A DNA stretch of 64,000 nucleotides from Nodularia sp. NIES-3585 (GTDB lineage Bacteria > Cyanobacteriota > Cyanobacteriia > Cyanobacteriales > Nostocaceae). The notes under the pieces were generated by a model. That model was not told the origin of the DNA, ran no database searches, and saw only the letters and a program-made list of their open reading frames with translations. Below, in pieces: positions 55,688-64,000 of this stretch. The stretch spans positions 755,567 through 819,566 of the forward strand of contig NZ_BDUB01000001.1 of assembly GCF_002218065.1 (NCBI RefSeq). The letters are read 5' to 3'. Made by a program: the position numbers and the translations under genes. Position 1 is the first letter of the stretch. The number at the start of each line of letters is the position of its first letter.

Positions 55688-56227
55688 CTACGAACTGTAT
55701 TGTTGCAATAATGTCTCCACACCAGCATTGTGATCTAAAAAGGAAAATAAATGTCTGTAAAGCAATTTACCATCTTTGTCTAGCACAAACTGGGCTGGTA
55801 AAGGCGCACCTAAAGCTTGTCCTACGTTGTATGTCCGAAATACCCGACAACTAGGGTCACTCAGCAATGGCATTTGTAAACCCAAATCTTTGACCACGAT
55901 TTGACTTTGCTTTTCATCTGTACTCGTAATCATTAAAACTTCGATGCCACGATTTTTAAATTGTGCGTAGTTCTCATTCAAAGCTTTAATATGAGGAAAA
56001 CAAAAGGGACAATATTGTTTTTCTGTAAATATGCGTGTAAAAGCCAGTAATACTGGTTGCTTGCTTTTGTAATTTGATAACTTCACCACAGTGCCATTAG
56101 TGATATCTGGCAGTTGAAAATCTGGTGTCCCTACTCCTAATCTTAGCTGATTTTTAGCCGGAATTGGGAAAAAATTCCGAAAAAAGCGTTCATTCAATAA
56201 GCCACTAAAATCTGTAGAAGTAAGCAT
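55688..56227 (-). CDS. peroxiredoxin-like (AhpC/TSA) redox protein
   Basis: 179 residues from ATG at 56227; the frame is open further (to 56371), but those codons are not like the family. It has a thioredoxin fold of the AhpC/TSA type: GVGTPDFQLPDITNGTVVKL, then the active site TEKQYCPFCFPHIKAL with CxxC, MITSTDEKQ, LLSDPSCRVFRTYNV and PAQFVLDKDGKLLYRH. CxxC points to a thiol reductase/peroxidase of the atypical type. It lies 162 bases after a 2-Cys peroxiredoxin gene on the same strand and may be expressed with it. Confidence 0.87.
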   Translation of the reverse strand: MLTSTDFSGLLNERFFRNFFPIPAKNQLRLGVGTPDFQLPDITNGTVVKLSNYKSKQPVLLAFTRIFTEKQYCPFCFPHIKALNENYAQFKNRGIEVLMITSTDEKQSQIVVKDLGLQMPLLSDPSCRVFRTYNVGQALGAPLPAQFVLDKDGKLLYRHLFSFLDHNAGVETLLQQYSS

Positions 56228-56389
56228 ATTTTTGTCTCTATTTACTGAAAAACCACAGACATACATAGAAACTAACACTAAATATCTGTGTTCATCCCTC
56301 TGGAAAAGTTTTGCGCTTCTATCCATCGGACTCGCTAACTTTTCGCAGTATGCATCTGTGGTTTTTGCCATCTTACCTTTGAGCGAAAT

Positions 56390-57001
56390 CTAGACAGCAG
56401 AGAAGTAGACTTTCGACTTCACAGGGTCAGGATTCATGGTTTTGTCCCCAGGTTGCCAACCAGCTGGGCAAACTTCATCAGGGTGGGACTGAACATACTG
56501 AAGTGCTTGCAATGTCCGCAGGGTTTCATCCACGCTGCGACCAAAGGCGAGGTTGTTAACTGTACAGTGCTGAATTACGCCATCTTTATCAATAATGAAC
56601 AAACCGCGTAAAGCAATGCCGGCGGCTGGGTCAAGCACGTTGTAGGTAGCGCTAATCTCTTTTTTGATGTCGGACACTAAGGGATAATTCAGGTCGCCGA
56701 CACCACCAGACTTGCGGTCAGTTTGAATCCACGCTAGGTGAGAGAACTCGCTATCCACGGAAACACCGAGAACTTCTGTGTTAACTTTCTTAAATTCTTC
56801 GTAGCGATCGCTAAATGCTGTAATCTCAGTAGGGCAAACAAAGGTAAAGTCTAGAGGGTAGAAAAACAGAACAACATACTTACCGCGATAGTCGGAAAGT
56901 TTTATTGTCTTAAATTCTTGATCCACCACAGCCGTTGCTGTAAATTCAGGAGCCTGTTGACCAACACGGAGGCATCCTTCTGTTGCGTAAGTGAGGGACA
57001 T
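56390..57001 (-). CDS. typical 2-Cys peroxiredoxin
   Basis: 203 residues. The peroxidatic Cys stands in [20 protein letters not shown], with the [13 protein letters not shown] loop and the resolving Cys in [10 protein letters not shown] near the C-terminus. Such enzymes reduce hydrogen and alkyl peroxides with electrons from thioredoxin. The GGxG loop (GGVGDLNYP) is the feature linked to overoxidation sensitivity in eukaryotic forms; the second YF motif is only partly visible (VYFSAV end). It is divergent from the debranching enzyme gene at 57141. Start ATG at 57001. Confidence 0.95.
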   Translation of the reverse strand: MSLTYATEGCLRVGQQAPEFTATAVVDQEFKTIKLSDYRGKYVVLFFYPLDFTFVCPTEITAFSDRYEEFKKVNTEVLGVSVDSEFSHLAWIQTDRKSGGVGDLNYPLVSDIKKEISATYNVLDPAAGIALRGLFIIDKDGVIQHCTVNNLAFGRSVDETLRTLQALQYVQSHPDEVCPAGWQPGDKTMNPDPVKSKVYFSAV

Positions 57002-57140
57002 TAAGCTAAATTCTCCTTCAACTTATATAAGTATATAGCTTTGTAATTTGGGTTAGTTCACACTTACCCATCTACAATTGTTACAGTTTAATTACAATCT
57101 GTTACGACTATATCATAGTCATAACGATTTTGAGTAACAA

Positions 57141-59138
57141 ATGCCTGATTTAGATAGAAGAGAATGGTTACTGACTAATGGCTTGGGAAGTTTTGCTAGT
57201 GGGACTATTTCCGATGTTCGCACGCGCACTTATCATGGTTGGCTATTTGCAGCGACAAATCCGCCCTCTGGTCGCACCTTGCTGTTTTCTCACCTGGAAG
57301 CTAGTTTGGAAGTATCAGGAAGGGTGATAGCACTAGGGACGAACTTTTGGGGCAATGGTCAAATTGAGCCGAGAGGCTACAAACTGCTGCACTCTTTTGA
57401 TATTAACCCAGTTCCCAAATGGATTTGGGAAAAAGATAACTGGCAACTAAGCAGACAATTGCTAATGCCCCACGGCGGCAAAGATGGGAAGATAGGCACT
57501 ATGCCATCTTGTTTGTTGATGCAGTATCGCTATGAAGGAACTGATACCGCGATTTTAAGGCTACGCTTGCTCATAGGCGATCGCGATTTTCATCACCAAC
57601 AAAAAGCTGATTCCCGCTTACAGTTTTCACAATTACTCGATAAAAATCAAGTTTGTCTGCAAGCAATATTTTCCCGATACTTCGGCACACCTTGGCATTT
57701 GCGTTGGACTCAGGGGGAATATCAAGCAGACGCAGTTTGGTATTGGGATTATCAGTTACCATTCGAGAAAGAACGAGGATTAGGCGATCGCGAAGACCTC
57801 TACAGCCCTGGTTACTTAACAGTTAAACTTCAGCCAGGAGATGCAGTTACCTTAGAAGCACAAATCGGTTTTCCCGATCCACAGCAAAGTCTACTGACTC
57901 CCGAAATTTTTGCCGAGGCGGTGGAAGCAGAACAAGAAAGGTTATCGCAGATTTTTGGCTGGGGAGAAAATAAACCCGCCACATCTCCCATTTGGCAGAA
58001 ATTATTAAAAGCCAGCGATCAGTTTATCGTGTATCGAGCCTCCATCGCTGGCCCCACCGTCATTGCTGGTTATCACTGGTTCAACGACTGGGGGCGTGAT
58101 ACCTTAATTGCCTTACCGGGTTTAGCCTTAGTCACACAGCGCTTTGAACTAGCAAAAGGGCTATTACAAACCTTTGGGCGTTACTGTCGCCACGGTCTGA
58201 TTCCTAATGTTTTTCCTGATGTCGGTGGTGAACCCGCTTATAACAGTATTGACGCAGTTTTATGGTGGATTGAAACTTTAGGACTGTATTTAGAAGCCAC
58301 CCAAGACTGGGAATTTTTGGCAGAACAGTTTCCAGTTGTGCAGCAAATTTATAAAGCATTTATGGGTGGTACACGTTACAACATCCAAATTGATGCCACT
58401 GATGGGCTAGTTAGTTGGGATGCACCCGGTGTCGCCCTCACTTGGATGGATGTAGTAATTGGGGGACAGCCCGTGACTCCTCGTAACGGTAAAGCAGTAG
58501 AAATTAATGCCCTGTGGTATTCGGCTTTATGTTGGATGAGTCAATGGGCAGAACGCTTGAGCCAACTGGAGTTAGGGGATTCAGCCCGGCTGGCAAAACA
58601 GGCGCAGCGTTATACTCAGCAAGCGCAACAAGTGACAATTTCTCTGCAAAAGTTTTGGAATCCCCAGATTGGTTATTTGTACGACACGATTGATCCCGAT
58701 GATGGTCGCAATTCCCAGATTCGTCCGAATGCGGTTTTAGCGTTGTCACTGCATCATTGTGGGTTTTCAGAACAGCAAAGGCGAGCCGTAGTTGATTTAG
58801 CAACGTCCCGTTTACTCACTCCCTATGGTCTTCGCAGTCTCGATCCAGCCGACCCCGATTATGTAGGTAAATATACAGGCGACTCACAACAGCGCGATCG
58901 CTCCTACCACCAAGGCACTGTTTGGGGTTGGCTAATTGGTCCCTTTACCCGTGCGTGGCAGCGTGCTTACCCAAAACGAAGTTTACCCTTTGATTGGCAA
59001 CCACTCCTAGACCACTTCCTTAATGATGCCTGTATTCACTCAATTTCCGAGATTTTTGATGGAGATGAGCCTCATGAACCCAAAGGTGCGATCGCACAAG
59101 CTTGGTCAGTTGCTGAGGTAATTAGGCACTTTCGATGA
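57141..59138 (+). CDS. amylo-alpha-1,6-glucosidase (glycogen debranching enzyme, GDE type)
   Basis: 665 residues. The N-terminal domain starts REWLLTNGLGSFASGTISD and TRTYHGWLFA, typical for bacterial GDE-type proteins. The catalytic (alpha/alpha)6 part has AGYHWFNDWGRDTLIALPGL (acid Asp), SWDAPGVALTWMDV, GKAVEINALWYSAL and the end HQGTVWGWLIGPF. It removes branch glucosyl units of glycogen-like polymers; it is not related to GlgX (15736-17886). It ends with a HIP1 site in AIAQAWSVAEV. Promoter shared with the peroxiredoxin gene. Confidence 0.93.
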   Translation: MPDLDRREWLLTNGLGSFASGTISDVRTRTYHGWLFAATNPPSGRTLLFSHLEASLEVSGRVIALGTNFWGNGQIEPRGYKLLHSFDINPVPKWIWEKDNWQLSRQLLMPHGGKDGKIGTMPSCLLMQYRYEGTDTAILRLRLLIGDRDFHHQQKADSRLQFSQLLDKNQVCLQAIFSRYFGTPWHLRWTQGEYQADAVWYWDYQLPFEKERGLGDREDLYSPGYLTVKLQPGDAVTLEAQIGFPDPQQSLLTPEIFAEAVEAEQERLSQIFGWGENKPATSPIWQKLLKASDQFIVYRASIAGPTVIAGYHWFNDWGRDTLIALPGLALVTQRFELAKGLLQTFGRYCRHGLIPNVFPDVGGEPAYNSIDAVLWWIETLGLYLEATQDWEFLAEQFPVVQQIYKAFMGGTRYNIQIDATDGLVSWDAPGVALTWMDVVIGGQPVTPRNGKAVEINALWYSALCWMSQWAERLSQLELGDSARLAKQAQRYTQQAQQVTISLQKFWNPQIGYLYDTIDPDDGRNSQIRPNAVLALSLHHCGFSEQQRRAVVDLATSRLLTPYGLRSLDPADPDYVGKYTGDSQQRDRSYHQGTVWGWLIGPFTRAWQRAYPKRSLPFDWQPLLDHFLNDACIHSISEIFDGDEPHEPKGAIAQAWSVAEVIRHFR

Positions 59139-59198
59139 ATAGCTGATAATTTATTTTTTAGAAAAATGATACAATAAATTAAGCCTAATTACAGTTGT

Positions 59199-61604
59199 AT
59201 GGATTTTGTTGTTTTAGATACAGAAGGACAACCAGAATTAAGTGAATTAGCCTTGATAGATAGCCAAGGTTTAGTAATTTATGAGGGTTTCTCGAATCAG
59301 CATCCCCGGATTTCTCCAAATAGTCCCAACCTCAAAAGTTTGAAAACCCTGCTCACAGAATTTTTGGCAATTGTTCAGGGTAAAACCATAATTTGTCACT
59401 ATGCAGAACATGATATAGATGTCCTTAAATATAATTTCCGCCAAGTTGGTTTAATTTGGCCTAACTTAAAATTTGAGTGTACTTGGACTTTAGCGAAAAA
59501 CACTTGGCAAGGTTTAGAAAGCTATTCTTTAGATTATTTAAGTAAATATTTTAATTTACGGGCTAATCAGCAATATTTTATTTCCGATATGGCACATACT
59601 GCCAGATATGATGCGGAATTTACCTACCATCTTTATATAAAGATTATATTAGAGAAGCTCAAACAGCAACCTAATCCATTTAGCAGCAGTAGAGTTGATA
59701 CTCCATTTCAGAATCATCCAGATTATCTCAACACATATCAGAGAGAATTTCTTACCCTCAAAACTGGTTTAAATGATATCAAAAGAGATACCAACCATCA
59801 AAGTAAAGGCATAGTAGTTATTGGTGAGCCTGGTTCTGGAAAAACTCACTTAATGATGAGACTGGCTCAGGAGCGATTATCGATTAACAGATTATTATTT
59901 ATTCGTCAACCTAACAATTCTCAATCGGTACTTTATCATATTTATAGCCGCATCTTAGAATCTCTAGTCCAAAAAATTGGACACCTCCCACAATTAGACT
60001 ATTTAATTATTAATACCTTTCGGAAAATCCTGAGTCTTCCCAACAGAGATGTCAAACAAAAAGATATAGAAATTCTCAAAGCCTTATATAGCTTAGAAGA
60101 AAATCATATCAATGCTTTGGGGGCAGAAAATACGCAACGCAAGCGAGAATATTGGCTATATATTGAGAAAACCATTAATGAATGGTGGATGAGCAATTAC
60201 GCTGCGGGAAGTTTCGCTTTATCTATCATCAAAGGAATGGTGAAGTATTGTAGCTACACAGATTATAGATATAAAAATATTACTACTCGTTGGTTAGCAG
60301 GAAATGTATTAACTAATGAAGAAGCAAAAACCATTGGTTTACCCAATTGGGGAGAAGAAATTAGTCAAGAAGCTTTTTCATTAGAAGCCATATCAGTTTT
60401 AGGTAAATTATCTACCCTTGATGAGCCTTTAATTATTATTTTTGACCAGTTAGAAGGTTTAGGACTTCCCCATAACAAAGAAATCTTATTAAATTTTGGG
60501 GAAGCTATCAAAGAAATTTTCACCCATGTTCCCAATAGCTTAATTCTCCTCAACTTATTTCCTGACAGATGGGAACAACTTAAATCAACTTTTGACAATT
60601 CTATTCTAGGGCGTTTCCCATCTCAAGTTTATTTACGTCAACCCACAGAAACAGAAATTAAAGCAATTATTCAAATTAAGCTCCAATCTGTAAATATTGA
60701 TTTAGAGCAGCTATTTCACCCAGAAGATTTAGATGATATTTTAGTAAAAAAGCCCATTAGAGCCGCTTTAAATTGTGCTGCTGACTACTATAACTATAGA
60801 GTTCATGGCATTCCCTTAACCATTGAAAAGAAAGCCATATATGAACTAGATAATCATGAAAAAATAGAACAGCAGTTGAGAACCTTACAGCAACAGCAAC
60901 AGACATCAATGGAAGTCTTAATGCAGCTGATACAGGCTATACAAGAACCAGCTGCTATAGATTTAACCAACCTGCATCAGAAACTAGCATCTTTCTTACC
61001 TGATGCAATTGAGACTTTCCCCTCAAATCCTGTAATTGAGTATTTAATTCAACATAAAAATGAATTGGAGCAAAAATATAATAATTCAGCGATTATTACC
61101 GACTATGATGATATTGGTAAATTAAAGACAATTGCAGAAGCCTTCAACCATATCAAGCCCATTAAACTCACACAGTATCGCTTAGGTAAAAGAAAATTAC
61201 CAGAGCATATCGTAGTAGAAAACGGGAATCAAAATTATGTGCTTGGTTTTCTGCAAATAAATGGTATTTCCTTTACAAGTCGCATGACTAATTTCAATGA
61301 ATTAGTGAATATTTATCCCCAAAGTAAGTTTGAATTATTTCGAGACGAACGTTTACCAGAGATTACAGGTAAAGTAGGCAAAGAATATATTAAACAACTG
61401 CAAAATAGTCAGAATGGGAAATTTACCTTATTAAATAAACAAAATAGAATTCTTTTAGACTTAATTTATGATTTAATCATCAGCATATATAATAAAGATT
61501 TATATGATATAGATTTAGCAACCGCATTAAACATTTTAATCACACATCCAGAATGGTATCACTGGATTTTTTCCGTATTTGGTTTCACACCACCAACTAA
61601 ATAA
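59199..61604 (+). CDS. DnaQ-like exonuclease fused to a P-loop ATPase
   Basis: 801 residues. Residues 1-155 form a DEDDh 3'-5' exonuclease: Asp7/Glu9 in VLDTEGQ, Asp72 in ICHYAEHDIDVL, and His133/Asp138 in MAHTARYDAEF. A P-loop ATPase follows: Walker A VVIGEPGSGKTHLMM (206-220), Walker B PLIIIFDQLEGLGLP (about 393-407), and a region KALYSLEENHINALGAE between. After residue 550 come helices, including a Gln-rich coiled part (EQQLRTLQQQQQTS), and a C-terminal domain. The fusion of nuclease and ATPase, with a small gene and an adenine methylase downstream, recalls anti-phage systems; it is not one I recognise. Start ATG at 59199. Confidence 0.8.
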   Translation: MDFVVLDTEGQPELSELALIDSQGLVIYEGFSNQHPRISPNSPNLKSLKTLLTEFLAIVQGKTIICHYAEHDIDVLKYNFRQVGLIWPNLKFECTWTLAKNTWQGLESYSLDYLSKYFNLRANQQYFISDMAHTARYDAEFTYHLYIKIILEKLKQQPNPFSSSRVDTPFQNHPDYLNTYQREFLTLKTGLNDIKRDTNHQSKGIVVIGEPGSGKTHLMMRLAQERLSINRLLFIRQPNNSQSVLYHIYSRILESLVQKIGHLPQLDYLIINTFRKILSLPNRDVKQKDIEILKALYSLEENHINALGAENTQRKREYWLYIEKTINEWWMSNYAAGSFALSIIKGMVKYCSYTDYRYKNITTRWLAGNVLTNEEAKTIGLPNWGEEISQEAFSLEAISVLGKLSTLDEPLIIIFDQLEGLGLPHNKEILLNFGEAIKEIFTHVPNSLILLNLFPDRWEQLKSTFDNSILGRFPSQVYLRQPTETEIKAIIQIKLQSVNIDLEQLFHPEDLDDILVKKPIRAALNCAADYYNYRVHGIPLTIEKKAIYELDNHEKIEQQLRTLQQQQQTSMEVLMQLIQAIQEPAAIDLTNLHQKLASFLPDAIETFPSNPVIEYLIQHKNELEQKYNNSAIITDYDDIGKLKTIAEAFNHIKPIKLTQYRLGKRKLPEHIVVENGNQNYVLGFLQINGISFTSRMTNFNELVNIYPQSKFELFRDERLPEITGKVGKEYIKQLQNSQNGKFTLLNKQNRILLDLIYDLIISIYNKDLYDIDLATALNILITHPEWYHWIFSVFGFTPPTK

Positions 61605-61693
61605 AAACTGCGGAGTTAGGTTTTTTTTACCTCTAAATGTACTTCCTTGCAACTCTGTATATAAACTAGATAACACACACTTTTTTTATCACC

Positions 61694-61948
61694 ATGTCTA
61701 ACGCTCCTAACGTCGCGCAAGTTTTTAGTACATTTACCAACCTTACAAACGAACTTAAGTTATTTACAAAAACAGATGACTTGAAAATTGCATTTGATAG
61801 TCAAGGTAACGTTTATCTTATTGGGGATGACTTTCAGGAGCAAATTCATACCAACTTTACGTTATGGCGTGAAGTTAGAAAGGAACTCAGAATTTTGATT
61901 GCAAAACACCGTTCTCAGTATAAACCGGATGAAATGACAAATAATTAG
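61694..61948 (+). CDS. small protein downstream of the nuclease-ATPase, hypothetical
   Basis: 84 residues, starting MSNAPNVAQVFSTFTNLTNE. The middle FDSQGNVYLIGDDFQEQIH looks like a beta hairpin, the rest helical and charged. No family is recognised. It starts 89 bases after the nuclease-ATPase gene on the same strand and could be a partner of it. Confidence 0.55.
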   Translation: MSNAPNVAQVFSTFTNLTNELKLFTKTDDLKIAFDSQGNVYLIGDDFQEQIHTNFTLWREVRKELRILIAKHRSQYKPDEMTNN

Positions 61949-61994
61949 AGTAATCCTATCTGATGTGTAATAACTGGCGATTATTTTTTTTTAC

Positions 61995-62046
61995 GTTAGC
62001 GGAGCGTGGCGTTAGCCATACCACAGAGACACAGAGGACACAGAAA
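61995..62046. repeat. dispersed intergenic repeat (second full copy)
   Basis: GTTAGCGGAGCGTGGCGTTA, then GCCATACCACAGAGACACAG and AGGACACAGA, the near-identical counterpart of 5022-5071. It separates the small gene from the methylase gene, so those two may not share a transcript. Confidence 0.75.
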
Positions 62047-62126
62047 GAGAGGTTTTCAGGAATGATTGAAATTTATCTATTTTTTTCATTGACAGCTATA
62101 AATCAAGGTAATTTGTCACAACAATT

Positions 62127-62945
62127 ATGATAAAAAGCCCATTACGTTACCCTGGTGGGAAGTCAAGAGCTATTAAGCAAATAGCAGAACACTTACCAGA
62201 AAATTTTTCTGAATTTAGAGAACCTTTTGTAGGTGGTGGTTCCGTCTTTATTTACTTAAAGCAGAAATTTCCTCACCTCAAAATCTGGATAAACGATTTA
62301 AACCGCGAATTATTTCTATTTTGGAAATATGCAAAATCAGATTTACCGCAGCTAGTAGAAGAAATCCGCCGTGTTAAAGATAAACATACAGATGGTAAAA
62401 TTCTATTTAAAGAATTAACCACTATAGATACTCAAACATTATCTGATTTCGAGAGAGCAGTACGCTTTTTTATTCTGAATAGAATTACATTTTCTGGCAC
62501 TGTAGAATCTGGAGGTTTTTCTGAGCAAGCTTTTCAGAAACGCTTTACATACTCCTCAATAAACCGCCTAGAGAAATTAGCAGAAATATTAACAGATGAT
62601 GTCAAAATTACTAACTTAGATTATAGCGAACTATTAAAACCAGATGGGAAAAATGTATTTATATTTTTAGACCCACCTTATTTTGCTGCGACTAAATCCA
62701 GGTTGTATGGTAAAGATGGAGATTTACACACAACATTTGAGCATCAAAGATTTGCGGAATTGCTCAGAGAATGTCATCATCAATGGTTAATAACTTATGA
62801 TGACTCACCCCAAATCAGAGAAAACTTCACCGACTTTCATCTGTGGGAGTGGGAATTGCAGTATGGCATGAATAACTACAAACAAGGTAGTGCAGCTAAA
62901 GGTAAAGAATTATTCATTACCAATGATACTCACATTCCGCAGTAG
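62127..62945 (+). CDS. Dam-type (D12 class) DNA N6-adenine methyltransferase
   Basis: 272 residues. The SAM-binding motif is REPFVGGGSVFIYL (31-44), after the N-terminal SPLRYPGGKSRAIKQI (K of the PGGK motif), and the catalytic motif IV DPPY stands at 182-185, followed by TTFEHQRFAELL and ITYDDSP. This is the order of the alpha-class, Dam/DpnM-like methylases, which methylate adenine in short sites such as GATC. No restriction enzyme gene lies alongside, so it is either solitary or a guard for the nuclease-ATPase two genes before. Start ATG at 62127. Confidence 0.93.
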   Translation: MIKSPLRYPGGKSRAIKQIAEHLPENFSEFREPFVGGGSVFIYLKQKFPHLKIWINDLNRELFLFWKYAKSDLPQLVEEIRRVKDKHTDGKILFKELTTIDTQTLSDFERAVRFFILNRITFSGTVESGGFSEQAFQKRFTYSSINRLEKLAEILTDDVKITNLDYSELLKPDGKNVFIFLDPPYFAATKSRLYGKDGDLHTTFEHQRFAELLRECHHQWLITYDDSPQIRENFTDFHLWEWELQYGMNNYKQGSAAKGKELFITNDTHIPQ

Positions 62946-62979
62946 TATTAATTTCTTTAATTACTGGAAAATAAGATAA

Positions 62980-63228
62980 CTATTTTAACTCTGCTAATGG
63001 ACGAATAGCCAGCACTGCATCACTAGGCATTTTTTCCACTGCTGACATAGGAACAGTAAAAACAGCAATAGAGTCACCTGCTGCATTAAAGACTTCTAAT
63101 ATATAACCATCTTCACCACCACTAGGATGAGTCACATAATCAATTAACGTAGCAACATCACCCTGTTTGAGGTTGTATTGTGGTAAATCACAATTGAGAG
63201 CAACGTACTGATATAGTTCTAGCTTCAT
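62980..63228 (-). CDS. DUF4926-like small protein
   Basis: 82 residues from ATG at 63228 (MKLELYQYVALNCDLPQYNL); a longer frame overlaps the gene before it and is unlikely. KQGDVATLIDYV and EDGYILEVFNAAGDSIAVFTV are like the SH3-type small proteins called DUF4926, often next to a DUF6883 protein. AAGGA stands about ten bases ahead of the start. It follows that partner gene by 5 bases. Such pairs look like toxin-immunity or toxin-antitoxin modules; that is inference. Confidence 0.7.
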   Translation of the reverse strand: MKLELYQYVALNCDLPQYNLKQGDVATLIDYVTHPSGGEDGYILEVFNAAGDSIAVFTVPMSAVEKMPSDAVLAIRPLAELK

Positions 63229-63233
63229 CCATT

Positions 63234-63560
63234 TTAATCCTTGTTTGGTTTTAGGGTAATAAAGCGCAAGTTTTGCTGATCTTTGGATTCTAGCCAAACT
63301 GTGACGACTGCTAAACTTTGACCATTTACTCCTTGTAAGTTACCTGCTATGGTGTAAAAGGTTCCATATTCATTAGTAATATCTTCTATTGCTTCGTTGG
63401 TAGTCGCAAGTTGAGAAATAGCTGTTAATAAATCTTCTGGGTTACTTTGTGTAAATCCTGCTTGGGCTAAAAATTTGGATTTATCATCTTTGATGCGGGG
63501 AACTAGAAGATAGCGAGTCAGTTTTTCCTCTGGAATGATGACATTTTCTGGTGTGTCCAC
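63234..63560 (-). CDS. DUF6883-like small protein
   Basis: 108 residues with a GTG start at 63560. The N-terminal IIPEEKLTRYLLVPRIKDDKS, then KFLAQAGFTQSNPEDLL and the C-terminal TVWLESKDQQNLRFITLKP are like the DUF6883 family, seen as short proteins or as the end of larger toxins. No catalytic residues can be named. It is the first gene of a two-gene unit with the DUF4926-like gene. No Shine-Dalgarno is seen ahead of the GTG. Confidence 0.7.
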   Translation of the reverse strand: MDTPENVIIPEEKLTRYLLVPRIKDDKSKFLAQAGFTQSNPEDLLTAISQLATTNEAIEDITNEYGTFYTIAGNLQGVNGQSLAVVTVWLESKDQQNLRFITLKPNKD

Positions 63561-63697
63561 TATTGAGTATCAGTTGACTATCTTAGGTTTACAAACCATA
63601 GTCAGAAAATAGTCAAAAGAGCTTAAATGACAAATTTAGCACCCTATAACCATTAATGAATAGGAGATGAAACCCTTATATAGTAAGTTTTTTTAAA

Positions 63698-63771
63698 TGG
63701 CTCAGGTCAGATTTGAACTGACGACCCCAGGCTTATGAGTCCCGTACTCTAACCAACTGAGCTACTGAGCC
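63698..63771 (-). tRNA. tRNA with CAU anticodon (elongator Met most likely)
   Basis: The reverse strand folds as a full tRNA: acceptor GGCTCAG with CTGAGCC, D-arm AGCTCAGTTGGTTAGAG, anticodon loop CTCATAA with CAT, T-arm GTTCAAATC. No CCA is encoded. The acceptor pair G-C at the first position and the form of the arm point to elongator methionine; an Ile tRNA with lysidine cannot be fully excluded. Confidence 0.93.
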
Positions 63772-63857
63772 TTACGTTTCATACTTTGTCATCATAGCAT
63801 ATAGGTTTTGCTATGGCTAGTATTTTGAGAGATTAATTTTTTCAGCCCCTGGAGGAT

Positions 63858-63998
63858 CTAAAAAGAGTAAGGGATTGGTTTAATAAACTCAGTATGGGCG
63901 CGCACAAAACAGCGAATCTTTGTATCTTCTGCACTGCCTTGTTTGGCAACATACAGCCACGGTTTACCCTGGATATCTCGATAAATTTGCGGATTTCC
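63858..63998 (-). CDS. 3' end of an unrecognised gene (partial)
   Basis: A reading frame entering from the right edge on the reverse strand codes 46 residues (GNPQIYRDIQGKPWLYVAKQ, GSAEDTKIRCFVRAHTEF, IKPIPYSF) and ends with TAG at 63858. The even composition and absence of stops suggest a real C-terminus, but no family can be named. The tRNA gene lies 86 bases downstream on the same strand. Confidence 0.5.
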   Translation of the reverse strand, partial: GNPQIYRDIQGKPWLYVAKQGSAEDTKIRCFVRAHTEFIKPIPYSF

Positions 63999-64000
63999 CA

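Noticed and set aside
56228..56371. Longer start for the peroxiredoxin-like protein
   Set aside because: The added residues do not resemble the family, and the ATG at 56227 gives a normal length.

Overview
The window comes from a filamentous, probably heterocyst-forming cyanobacterium (Nostocales; Nostoc/Anabaena-like). The basis is the frequent HIP1 octamer GCGATCGC, heptameric STRR tracts (CCCCACT/ACTCCCT) at about 141-200 and 35926-35949, several families of intergenic palindromic repeats, and a gene content of cyanobacterial type: a biliverdin-type phytochrome with an Rcp-like regulator, DUF1822 next to a sigma-like factor, a ModBC fusion, AAA-like/kinase giants and tandem double-glycine peptide precursors. 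No replication origin, prophage, CRISPR array or intact insertion sequence was seen.

0-20 kb: the tail of a membrane protein, argG, two very small ORFs, a RelE-type toxin-antitoxin pair, a large outer-membrane-like barrel protein, a secreted Ala-rich protein, then a signalling block (stand-alone receiver; bacteriophytochrome - Rcp-type regulator - hybrid PAS kinase in a tight operon). A degenerate zinc-ribbon/kinase-like membrane protein, an alpha/beta hydrolase, glgX (glycogen debranching) and a HAD phosphatase follow.

20-38 kb: an accessory island. An HTH/periplasmic-binding-domain regulator is divergent from a three-gene set: a PatD-like RRE/ThiF-like/YcaO cyclodehydratase, an amidohydrolase, and an unrecognised 352-residue protein ending in ...PYPYIPLSCC. 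This is the best candidate for an undescribed RiPP-type system. Downstream is a 1933-residue kinase/ATPase/GAF protein whose usual histidine-kinase end is replaced by an AAA-like module, then two more AAA-like proteins, a damaged RelBE pair, duplicated remnants of both the toxin and an AAA gene, a beta-sandwich protein, and an orphan PatG C-terminal-domain protein without its protease.

38-49 kb: repeat-rich DNA, modBC and modA (molybdate uptake), a retropepsin-like aspartic protease, then four tandem near-identical peptide precursors (75-80 residues, conserved ISGG leader end, variable Gly/Tyr-rich junction, constant SFSYGY end) separated by conserved spacers with hairpins. After these come a Gfo/Idh/MocA oxidoreductase, the sigma-like/DUF1822 pair and a secreted coiled-coil protein.

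49-64 kb: a Tat-exported flavoprotein with an inserted Rieske domain, an ABC-2 export pair, gene remnants (a regulator-like C-terminus; a cysteine-synthase fragment) around an MBL-fold protein, a Met/Cys-rich four-helix copper protein, two peroxiredoxins, a second glycogen debranching enzyme, and a possible defence neighbourhood (DnaQ-like exonuclease fused to a P-loop ATPase, a small protein, a Dam-type adenine methylase, and a DUF6883-like/DUF4926-like pair). A tRNA with anticodon CAU and the end of an unknown gene close the window. All family names are from reading the translations; no database search was run.
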